Assembly: GCF_016907495.1 (NCBI RefSeq)
Contig: NZ_JAFBCC010000001.1
Coordinates: forward strand, 1,550,001 to 1,614,000
Length of the DNA: 64,000 bases
Direction of reading: 5' to 3'
From: Arthrobacter tumbae
Lineage (GTDB): Bacteria; Actinomycetota; Actinomycetes; Actinomycetales; Micrococcaceae
Part shown: positions 8,004 to 16,400 of the stretch, piece after piece
Numbering within the stretch: position 1 is the stretch's first letter
Layout of the letters: every line of letters starts with the position of its first letter
Translations under genes and position numbers: made by a program
Notes under the pieces: generated by a model
What the model saw: only the letters and a program-made list of their open reading frames with translations
The model's database searches: none
What the model was told of the DNA's origin: nothing

Positions 8004-9341
8004 TCAGGCGGCACCGGTAACCATCCAGCGATCATTCCTGACGCGCCAGCCGAGGGTCAGTGCGCGCGCCAGCATATAACCGACGCCGAATCCGGCCCAC
8101 AGCCAGGCGATTCCCTCCAGCCCGGTCAGGCCGGCGGCGAAGACCAGAACCAGCAGCGGAACGTACAAAATTAGATTCACGACGCCGGCGAGCGCCAGAT
8201 ACTTCGCGTCACCGGCCCCGATCAGAACTCCATCCAGCACAAAGACGTAGCCGCAGACGGGCTGCGCCGCAGCGAGTACCCAGAGGCCCACGGTGAAGGC
8301 AGCCTGGACGCCCTCGTCAGAAGTGAAAATCCAGTCAATGAACGGTGCAACGGCTGCCAGCATCAGCCCGGTCAGGACGCCGAAGGCAACCCCCCAACGA
8401 ATCATGGTGCGGGTGAGGGCATGCGCAAGAGGCCGGTTGCCGGCACCAAGTTCCTTCCCGATGAGCGCCTGTGCCGCAATGGCGAGAGCATCCAGCGCGA
8501 AGGCGAGGAGAGTGAAGATGGTCATGATCAGCTGATGGGCTGCGAGGGACACAGGCCCCTGCGATGTTGCAACCACCACCGTTGCGAGGATCGCGACCCG
8601 CAGACTGGCTGTCCGCAGCATCAGCCATGAACCAACCCGTGCGGTTGCCCTGAGTCCCCGCCAGGTGGGACGGAGCGAAACCGAGTGCCTGCCTGAGAAG
8701 CGATAGATGATGACGAGGTAGACCGCTGCCATGCCCCATTGCGCGATGCTGGTCCCCAGCGCGGAACCTGCGACGGAGAGCCCCGCACCGTAGACCAGCA
8801 GGTAGTTGAGGACGATGTTGACTCCGAAGCCGGCTCCCGCCACCACGAGCGGAGTGCGAGTGTCCTGCAGCCCTCTCAACACCCCTGTTGCCGCGAGGAC
8901 AACGAGCATGGCCGTCAGCCCGGGCATGGAGAATCGAAGGTAGTCCACCGCGAACTGGTGCACCTCGCCTTCGGCGCCCATTGCGGCCGCGAGCCCTGGC
9001 GCGAGGATCCAGCCGAGACCCGACAGGACCACACCCAGCAACAGTGCCAGCCCGACGCCGTCGCGCCCTGCTGCAAGCGCATCCTGCATGCGGCCGGCGC
9101 CCAGGAAACGCGCAACTGCAGGCGTTGTTGAGTAGGCGAGGAAAACCATAAGCCCGACGGCGGTCTGAAGCACCGTTGAGGCGAGGCCCACGCCGGCCAG
9201 TTCATTCACTCCCAGGTGACCGACGATCGCGGAGTCCGCCAACAGGAACAGCGGCTCGGCAATGAGAGCACCCAGCGCAGGTACAGCAAGGCGGAGGATG
9301 GAGCGGCCAAGCTGGCGGCGATCCGGAACAGTGGTGGACAC
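8004..9341 (-). CDS. MATE-family efflux transporter
   Basis: This 445-residue protein has about twelve membrane helices in two homologous MatE halves. The N-terminal LAVPALGALIAEPLFLLADSAIVGHLGVNELAGVGLAST is the classic DinF-type MATE opening. Such proteins export cationic drugs or metabolites in exchange for Na+ or H+; the substrate is unknown. I prefer GTG 9341 (VSTTVPDRRQ), with GGA about 8 nt upstream, over TTG 9371, which lacks a ribosome site. It faces a divergent small membrane-protein gene. Confidence 0.9.
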   Translation of the reverse strand: MSTTVPDRRQLGRSILRLAVPALGALIAEPLFLLADSAIVGHLGVNELAGVGLASTVLQTAVGLMVFLAYSTTPAVARFLGAGRMQDALAAGRDGVGLALLLGVVLSGLGWILAPGLAAAMGAEGEVHQFAVDYLRFSMPGLTAMLVVLAATGVLRGLQDTRTPLVVAGAGFGVNIVLNYLLVYGAGLSVAGSALGTSIAQWGMAAVYLVIIYRFSGRHSVSLRPTWRGLRATARVGSWLMLRTASLRVAILATVVVATSQGPVSLAAHQLIMTIFTLLAFALDALAIAAQALIGKELGAGNRPLAHALTRTMIRWGVAFGVLTGLMLAAVAPFIDWIFTSDEGVQAAFTVGLWVLAAAQPVCGYVFVLDGVLIGAGDAKYLALAGVVNLILYVPLLVLVFAAGLTGLEGIAWLWAGFGVGYMLARALTLGWRVRNDRWMVTGAA

Positions 9342-9450
9342 GAATTCCAGCCTAGGCCCTGGGTGAGACAAAACGGATGGGCCATCCGGGCCCCGAATAG
9401 CTACGCTGGGTACTGGTTGGATGGCTGTTCAGCCAGATGAGGAGATGTCC

Positions 9451-9702
9451 GTGAAAGCTGGGGTCAAGCACTTCATCGTTGGCGCTGCGCTCCTTCTATT
9501 CAGCACCTTCTTCATACCGCAGGGCATGTCAGGCTTTGCGCGGTCCGCGGCTCGCAGCGAGCCCGTTGATTCCGGTTCCATAGTGCTGCTGATCATCGGC
9601 GTTGTCATCGTGGTGGCGGCGATCGCGCTGATTGCGCGGGGCCATGTGCTTCGCTACCGGGCCCGCGCCCGCGCTGCCGGGCAACGGCCCAACGACCTTT
9701 AA
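9451..9702 (+). CDS. Small two-helix membrane protein
   Basis: This 83-residue protein has two hydrophobic helices (about residues 6-22 and 45-65) and an Arg-rich cytoplasmic tail. No family is recognised. GTG 9451 is chosen because GAGGAG lies 6 nt upstream; an in-frame ATG at 9445 directly abuts that site and would be too close. It converges with the TetR gene, whose stop lies 4 nt beyond. Confidence 0.65.
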   Translation: MKAGVKHFIVGAALLLFSTFFIPQGMSGFARSAARSEPVDSGSIVLLIIGVVIVVAAIALIARGHVLRYRARARAAGQRPNDL

Positions 9703-9706
9703 AAGG

Positions 9707-10336
9707 TCATAGTCCCTTCTCGACCATCTCGAGCAGTCGCCGCGCCGCGAAGGTCCGCTGCTCCACGTCAAGACCCTGCAGCGGTCCATCGATGACCAGC
9801 ATGGCGAGTCCATGCACCGATGACCACGCCAGAAACTCAGCCCCTAAACGTCGTTCCGCCGGCAAGACTCCCGCATCAACCAGGCCGTCCAACGCCGCAG
9901 ACAACAGCTGAAAAGGTGTCAGACCGGTGTCACCCGCCGAATCAGGAGTAGCGGCATCCCGAAGGTCTGCATGCTCCGCGAATGCCGTGCGGAAAAGGCC
10001 CGGCTGGGTCTGCGCAAAAAGAAGGTAACCGGCTCCGACGGCGCGGAGACGTGCCTTGGCAACATCGCCGACGTCGCCGGTTGACTCAATCCGGGACAGC
10101 TCTTCCTCGATGGAGCGCGCCAGTTCCGCCTGGGCCGCCATAGACACCGCATGGAGGAGTGCCCGCTTGTCGGCGAAGTGCCGGTAGGCAGCGTTGGGTG
10201 TCACACCGGTGCGGCGCGTAGCCTCACGGAGCACGACGGCGGCTGGCCCGCCCTCGCGTGCAAGTTCAATGCCAGCGGCCACCAGCGCGCGGTACAGGTC
10301 ACCGTGACGGTATGTACTGCGCGACCGATGAGTCAC
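9707..10336 (-). CDS. TetR/AcrR-family transcriptional regulator
   Basis: This 209-residue protein has an N-terminal TetR helix-turn-helix (residues about 12-58: YRALVAAGIELAREGG, then TGVTPNAAYRHFADKRALLHAV) and a C-terminal TetR_C-like ligand domain with a DLRDAATPDSAGDTG loop. GTG 10336 follows GAGGAGAAGG. The target is not evident: neighbours are a small membrane gene (convergent) and the DUF4031-HD gene upstream on the same strand. Confidence 0.9.
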   Translation of the reverse strand: MTHRSRSTYRHGDLYRALVAAGIELAREGGPAAVVLREATRRTGVTPNAAYRHFADKRALLHAVSMAAQAELARSIEEELSRIESTGDVGDVAKARLRAVGAGYLLFAQTQPGLFRTAFAEHADLRDAATPDSAGDTGLTPFQLLSAALDGLVDAGVLPAERRLGAEFLAWSSVHGLAMLVIDGPLQGLDVEQRTFAARRLLEMVEKGL

Positions 10337-10423
10337 ACCTTCTCCTCACGCTTCCCGGAACCACACTGGAATGTGAACACTGTCAACAATTGTGCCACGA
10401 TGCCGGTGCTCCAACCGGCATGT

Positions 10424-11302
10424 TCAGCGCAGCGCGGCCGCCTCGGCCGACAGGTTCTGCTGAGCCTTCGCGGCCCACAGACACCGTCCCTCGGCGGTGC
10501 GGTAAAGCGGATCGAGGCTCGACAAGCGGTCGACGACGGCTGCCCTCCCCCGCGCGAATTCCGGGTCCGGAACATGGGCGTACTCCTCCCGGACGGCGGC
10601 GAGGTACCGCCGGTACCCTCCCGGGGCGCGGCCCAGAACCGCAAGGTCCGCATCACACAGCAGCTCAGCCGGACGGTCACCCTCCTGCGGCGCGTGCGTA
10701 GTGGTGAGCAGCACCAGCCGCATTACCTCCGCGCGACCCTCCACGATGCCTTCGAGTAAGGATCCGGCGAGCACGGCCGACGCTTCCTCGTCCTCCCCTG
10801 CCCGGCCGTTGTACACAGCGTCGTGGAACCAGGCGGCGAGCCGCGCATGCAGGCGGGTGTCGGCGTCGTCGTTGTCGGTGAAAAGCAGATCCAGCGCCTC
10901 CAGAACATCGAGCAGGTGTTCGGGCGTATGGTAGCGGCGGTGCGGCTCCGACCACCGGCCCAGCACCTCCGCGCCGAGATGGGGTGTGCCGGGCAGGGTC
11001 TGCTCCCATCGCGTGAGGAGGGACCGGCGGATGCGGTCCGGCCGGCGTCGTGCAGGTACCCGTAGCCCACTGGCGATCAGGACCCGCACCAACGTTCCGC
11101 CGTCAACCTCGTGGGCACCGAGCTCGGCGAGCCGGCGGTAGCGCCGGGCCGGGACGTCGTAGTGGTCTATGTCGAACGCGCGCTCGGGAATGCCGGCGCT
11201 GGCTGCGAATGCGTGTAGCTCAGCGAGCGAGGTATCCGAGATGAGGTGCGAGAAAAGCGTGCCGTGCGCGGGCCAGAGCGGAGGATCGATATACACGGCC
11301 AT
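10424..11302 (-). CDS. DUF4031-HD domain fusion protein
   Basis: This 292-residue protein has an N-terminal DUF4031 domain (residues 1-85: MAVYIDPPLWPAHGTLFSHL, then YDVPARRYRRLAELGA) joined to an HD-type metal-dependent phosphohydrolase-like domain. The metal ligands are visible as RRYHTPEHLLDVL, AAWFHDAVY and the later DADLAVLG. The HD half resembles proteins annotated as predicted metal-dependent HD phosphohydrolases; the substrate is unknown. ATG 11302 is set by the conserved DUF4031 start, although its ribosome site is weak. It may be followed on the same strand by the TetR gene after 87 nt. Confidence 0.83.
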   Translation of the reverse strand: MAVYIDPPLWPAHGTLFSHLISDTSLAELHAFAASAGIPERAFDIDHYDVPARRYRRLAELGAHEVDGGTLVRVLIASGLRVPARRRPDRIRRSLLTRWEQTLPGTPHLGAEVLGRWSEPHRRYHTPEHLLDVLEALDLLFTDNDDADTRLHARLAAWFHDAVYNGRAGEDEEASAVLAGSLLEGIVEGRAEVMRLVLLTTTHAPQEGDRPAELLCDADLAVLGRAPGGYRRYLAAVREEYAHVPDPEFARGRAAVVDRLSSLDPLYRTAEGRCLWAAKAQQNLSAEAAALR

Positions 11303-11440
11303 GGGATAGAAGCATACCCAGCAAAACCCCTGTACAGCCGCTGGGTGCTGTGCCATTGTTTACGGTGTCTACATGCGGTGCCGTCGTGCGTTTGGTGTGT
11401 CCACGGCGACCGCGTTTTCACCTTCGCGAATCGAGTACCC

Positions 11441-12550
11441 ATGGAAACCACCCTCCTTGCCATCGGAACCAAAAAGGGCCTATGGCTTGCAACCAGCACC
11501 GACCGGCAGAACTGGACGCTCTCACAGCCCCACCACCTCATGTCCGAGATCCCGAGCATCGGAATTGATACCCGCGAGGGGAGGACGCGCATCCTGGTGG
11601 GAATGATGGACTGGCACTGGGGGCCCACCGTGGTCTATTCGGATGACCTCGGCGCGACCTGGTCCGAACCCGAGCAGGGCGCCATCAAGTTTGCCGAATC
11701 AGATGACACCGCGCTTGGCCGAATCTGGCAGCTGCAGCCGGATTCAACGGACCGGCCGGGGGTTGTCTGGGCCGGCTGTGAACCGATCTCCGTGTGGAAA
11801 TCGACTGACGGCGGGCAGCACTTCGAGCTCAACCGCGGGCTGTGGGACCATCCGCACCGCTCGGAGTGGGGCGCCGGTTTCGGCGGCGCCGCGGCGCACA
11901 CGGTCACACCCAGCCCGGTCGACGACACCGTTCACGTGGCCATGAGTACCGGCGGCGTCTATCGCTCCACAGACGGCGGCCAGTCCTGGGAACCGCGGAA
12001 CAAGGGCATCTCGGCGTACTTCATGCCGGACCCCAACCCGGAATTCGGTCAGTGTGTTCACAAGATCGCTCGGGATCCTGAGAATCCCCAACGGCTCTAC
12101 GCCCAGAACCACCACGGTGTCTACCGGACCGACGACGGCGCGGAAACGTGGGAATCGATCGCTGACGGACTGCCGGCTGACTTCGGATTCGTGATGCTGT
12201 CCCATCCCCGCCGCGGCGGTACCGCCTGGGTGATTCCCCTGAAAGCCGACGGCGAGCGCATCCCGCCGGATGCCCGGCTTGCCGTTCACCGCACGGACGA
12301 CGCCGGTGCCACCTGGACCCGGCTGGACAACGGCCTGCCCGCCAGCGAATACAACGCCGTACTGCGCGATGCCGCAGGCGTGGACACTGCGGAGCCCGTC
12401 GGCGTCTACTTCGGCACGCGGGGCGGTTCTGTCTACGCCAGCGCGGACGAAGGCGGAACTTTCACTGAAGTGGCAGCTCACCTGCCGGATGTGCTGTGCG
12501 TGCGTGCCGCCGTCGTCGTTGGCGCGGCCGCTGGCGTCGGGTCACCATGA
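11441..12550 (+). CDS. Asp-box (BNR) repeat beta-propeller protein
   Basis: This 369-residue protein lacks a signal peptide and contains six Asp-box repeats (for example YSDDLGATW, KSTDGGQHF, RSTDGGQSW, RTDDGAETW, RTDDAGATW). It is therefore a sialidase/VPS10-like beta-propeller. Sialidase catalytic residues are not apparent, so a scaffold or ligand-binding role is more likely than glycosidase activity. Its stop overlaps the start of a MoaD-like gene by 4 nt (ATGA), implying translational coupling. ATG 11441 has a weak ribosome site. In-frame upstream codons exist, but family length supports this start. Confidence 0.85.
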   Translation: METTLLAIGTKKGLWLATSTDRQNWTLSQPHHLMSEIPSIGIDTREGRTRILVGMMDWHWGPTVVYSDDLGATWSEPEQGAIKFAESDDTALGRIWQLQPDSTDRPGVVWAGCEPISVWKSTDGGQHFELNRGLWDHPHRSEWGAGFGGAAAHTVTPSPVDDTVHVAMSTGGVYRSTDGGQSWEPRNKGISAYFMPDPNPEFGQCVHKIARDPENPQRLYAQNHHGVYRTDDGAETWESIADGLPADFGFVMLSHPRRGGTAWVIPLKADGERIPPDARLAVHRTDDAGATWTRLDNGLPASEYNAVLRDAAGVDTAEPVGVYFGTRGGSVYASADEGGTFTEVAAHLPDVLCVRAAVVVGAAAGVGSP

Positions 12551-12834
12551 GCCCTGTCACCGTCCTGATTCCGACGCTGCTGCGGCCGCTGGTTGATGAC
12601 CGGTCCGCCGTCGAGATTCCGTTGGAAGCTCCCGCTCCGGTGTCTGCGCTACTGGACACACTGGCCGACGGGAGACCTGTCCTTGCCCGTCGGATCCGTG
12701 ATGAGACCGGGGCGCTGCGCCGCTACGTCAATATCTACGTGGACGGTGAAGACGTGCGCCGGGCGGACGGTCTATCGACACCGGTTACGCCTGGGTCAGA
12801 GGTGATGATCATCCAGTCGGTGGCCGGCGGGTAG
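12547..12834 (+). CDS. MoaD/ThiS-like beta-grasp protein with C-terminal Gly-Gly
   Basis: This 95-residue protein matches the ubiquitin-like sulfur-carrier fold: TVLIPTLLRPLVDD at the start, LLDTLADGRPVLARRI, YVNIYVDGEDVR, then TPVTPGSEVMIIQSVAGG. The terminal Gly-Gly is the site adenylated and thiocarboxylated in MoaD/ThiS or conjugated in SAMP-like modifiers. No partner E1 (MoeB/ThiF) or MoaE is encoded nearby, so it need not serve molybdopterin synthesis. It is translationally coupled to the Asp-box propeller gene and followed 39 nt later by a MOSC gene. Confidence 0.85.
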   Translation: MSPVTVLIPTLLRPLVDDRSAVEIPLEAPAPVSALLDTLADGRPVLARRIRDETGALRRYVNIYVDGEDVRRADGLSTPVTPGSEVMIIQSVAGG

Positions 12835-12873
12835 GCGGCTGCGCTCAGCCTCGGGACGCGTTAGCTTGTATGA

Positions 12874-13443
12874 ATGAGCGTCTACCGGTACGAGGTCGAG
12901 ATCCTGCATCTGCTTGTGTCTGGCCAGCACGCCTACTTCGGCCGGGCGCGTGATGGCGCAGCGGACGTGCCAACGGTGGACGCCGGGCATGTCGACGTGG
13001 TGGCCGGTAAGGGCATCGTCGGGGACCGCTTCTTCGGCAAGGCCGCGCACATGGATGCTGCCGTGACGGTGTTCGCTGTCGAAGCGCTGGAGGCGATCGC
13101 GGCAGAGCTGGGTGAGGATGCTTTCGATCCGCTGCTGACGCGTCGCAACGTGGTCCTGAGGGGTGCGCAGTTGGCGCCCCTGATTGGACAGGAGTTCACA
13201 CTTGAGTCCGGCGGAGACCAGGTGACGCTGCGCGGCGGCAGGCCCGCGCATCCGTGTGCGTGGATGGACCGGATGCTCGCTCCTGGCGCGCATGCGGCCA
13301 TGCGTGGCCGCGGGGGCGTGCGCTGCCAGCCTGTTGCCAGTGGGGCGCTGCACCGAGGCCCGGCCGTGCTGGTGAGCCCGGTGGAACTCGACCCGGCGCA
13401 GGCCGGAGTGCCTCACCGGTTGAAGCCCAGCCGTCTCCCGTGA
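12874..13443 (+). CDS. MOSC domain protein
   Basis: This 189-residue protein is essentially one MOSC domain: GIVGDRFFGKAAHMDAAVTVFAVEALEAI, RRNVVLRGAQLAPLIGQEF, then GRPAHPCAWMDRMLAPGAHAAMRGRGGVRC. The Cys in PCAWMD occupies the conserved MOSC cysteine position, proposed in the family to carry a persulfide or bind a sulfur-rich metal cofactor. Its position after the Gly-Gly beta-grasp gene fits a sulfur-related function (inference). ATG 12874 is in frame with the conserved start. It converges on dnaB. Confidence 0.85.
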   Translation: MSVYRYEVEILHLLVSGQHAYFGRARDGAADVPTVDAGHVDVVAGKGIVGDRFFGKAAHMDAAVTVFAVEALEAIAAELGEDAFDPLLTRRNVVLRGAQLAPLIGQEFTLESGGDQVTLRGGRPAHPCAWMDRMLAPGAHAAMRGRGGVRCQPVASGALHRGPAVLVSPVELDPAQAGVPHRLKPSRLP

Positions 13444-13455
13444 TCGGCCTCTACC

Positions 13456-16400
13456 CTAGAACCCGCCGGTGTCTGCCGCCATGTTGTTGAATCGCGAGTA
13501 GTGGCCCTGGAATCCGACAACCAACGTCTTCGTAGGACCGTTACGGTGCTTGGCAACGATGACGTCGGCTTCCCCGGCTCGCGGTGATTCCTTGTCATAC
13601 ACGTCGTCGCGGTGAAGCAGGATGACCATATCCGCATCCTGTTCGATCGAGTTATGAACGGCGATGCCGTTGGCAACGAAGTTGTGGTTTCCAAGGACAG
13701 TCGCGTCGAATACCTCTTCCTCACCATCCGGTTCAATACTTACAACGCTGTCCCAGAGGAGATCGTTGACTGCCATGACGTCGAGCTCCGCTGAGCCCAA
13801 CACGGCCGCCACCCTTGCCAAACGCTGCCGCGACGGAGCGGCCTTGAAGAGGGTCGATCCACAATATTGGGTCCCAATGGCCGCTTGGAACTCACGGTGG
13901 GTCATATCCTTTTCGGCGAGGATGGACTTCACATCATCCCAAACCTGCAGAGGAACGGTGTCAACATTGGTGTTGGCCGTTTTGTCCCGAATGATGTCGA
14001 GCAGACGCTCACATGAGGCCGCACGGGCACCATGGACGCCGATCTCCTGTAGGAATCGGCGCTGATCGTCACCGCCTGAGACGTCAAGCGTATAGCCGGG
14101 ACGGTAGTTGCCCTTTGCCGTCGCCGTCTTTACCCTGGCGCTGATACCGAAGCGAAGAAGGAGCCGCGTTACGTCGTCGATGAGCCGCCGTGAGGTCGAC
14201 GCATAGTAGATGCGGCCGCCCGTGGCCGCTCGGTTCACAGTCACAGAACCGTCGGTCGCCCAAAGGTGCTTCAGGAATAGGGAAATCTGGGCCTTGGGTA
14301 AAGCGAAGACCTCTTCCGGAACGAACTTCTCGTGGCTGCGCGCCCCAAAGAGACCAAACGAATCGAGCCACGCCGCGATCGGGTTCCGCATGCCGTGTGT
14401 GAGCCGGTAGGGCGCCGGGAGCCGCACCGTTACGCACCGGGCTGCCGCGTAGTCATCGCGAACCGCAGTGATACCGAAGTACTTGGCCGCCTCGGATACT
14501 GCGGTTACGTTCGCTTCGTCCTGCGTTGCATAGCGGATGGGCTGGCGCTTCACGAAGGATCCATCACCCAAGAGGTGACCGAGCAGGATGACCTGAGAAT
14601 CGTCCCACTGGGTCCGCTCTGACGGCCCGTTGACATGGCGAGGAACACCCAGTCGGTCCCCGACCTTGAGATGACCGAGGGCACGCCAGCCGTCGTAGGT
14701 GAAAAACGGATGGTTGGAGGTGGCTCGAATAGTCTTCCCAGAGGCCAACGTTAGACGGAAAACCTCCTTCGTGCCGGTCGAGAAAACGTGCGTTAGGTGG
14801 CGCTCCACGTACCGGAGGCTGTCGTCCAGAGACCAAACAGGCACATCCCGGGCACCGGTCCGGAACAGCTCGCCCATAGTGGTCTCCGCGCCGGTATCCG
14901 ATCGCAGCACCCTCGTGTCAGCGGTGAGGCAACCTGACTCGCGAAGGTCCGAGACCATCGGCCGCTTGTCGGTTCGCTGTTCAGAGCCACGGTTGAGCTG
15001 CGAAAGAGCGACCACGGGAACGTTCAATTCCTTGGCCAGGAGCTTCAGGGCTCGCGAGAACTCCGAGACTTCCTGCTGGCGGGATTCCACACGCTTTCCG
15101 GATGACATCAGCTGTAGATAGTCGAGGACAACGAGCTTCAGATCATGCCGCTGCTTGAGGCGGCGGCATTTCGCGCGGATCTCCATCAGGGACATGTTGG
15201 GGCTGTCGTCAATGAAGAGCGGGGCGTCATTCATGCGTCCCATCGTGGTGGCAATCTTGCCCCACTGCTCATCCTTTACAGTGCCCTTGCGCAGATCCTG
15301 CAGCCCGATGGTGGCTTCTGCGGACAACAGTCGCATGGCGATCTCGTTGCGGCCCATCTCGAGGGAGAAGAAGACGGTAGTCATGTTGTGCTTGATGGCA
15401 GCAGAACGCGCCCAGTCCAGGGCGAACGTGGAGTTGTGCGTCGGTATGAAGGAACGACCTGCCAAAAACAGATGCTCATCATTCGCTACCTGTAGGCATC
15501 GAACAGGTACCGACTCAATCCGTTCCACTGAGGTAATGAACCGCTGAGTCCGCTTCGGCGTGGACCGGCTGTCCCGCTCTTTGTGGAGAATCTGCTTGCG
15601 AGTTAGCCCGAATACAGTGTCATCAGTGGAGAAAGTGATCACGAAGCACGTCGATGACGAAGCACTACGACCCTTGACAGGCTTCTCCCACCAACCGGTC
15701 CGGTAGCCGAGGCTGAGGGCAAGCTCACGGAAGTTCTGGGCCAGGCGTTTGTGCGTGACGGCGAACTGCACGCAGCCATTCGCGGTAACGGTGCCGTCCG
15801 TATCCAGCAGACCGGCCAAGAGAGCGCGCCGCTGTGCCTCGCTGGCTCGAAGATACTGGATAGGGATGTGCTTGTTTCCAAGCACTCCGAGCGTGCGCAG
15901 CTCTTCCTCAGGAATCGAGGCGCCTTCGGTGGTGGAGTAGCCCTCGCCGCCAACACGGAGGAGCACCTCCTCGTCAGCCGTGGTTATTCGAGCGGTCGCC
16001 GACGCGCCATCACCCAGCCACGCCCCCAAAGTGTAAGGGCCGATCGGCAGCTCAGCCTGAGGTAAGGCCAACGGACGGGTGTTGCGCACTGAATGGTTGA
16101 GTCGCTGATCGCTGGTGTTACATCGGAGCGTGTCCGCGATTTCCCGTGTAGTACGAACAGAGGGAAACACCCGTTGATTGCGTACACGGTGGTGGCCCGC
16201 GGACGCTTCCTGCGCGGACTTCCGGGAAGCTCGGGTATCGGTAAGCCATTGGTGTTCTTCGTCGGCGACGATTGTGGAACCGTCGTCGAAGGTGACTTTG
16301 AAGCACGGGCGCCCCTGCATCACCTCCGTGGCAGCCACAACGGCGGTAGGGCTACCATCCGCTGCAATCACCTGATCGCCCACCGATACCTCACCCATGG

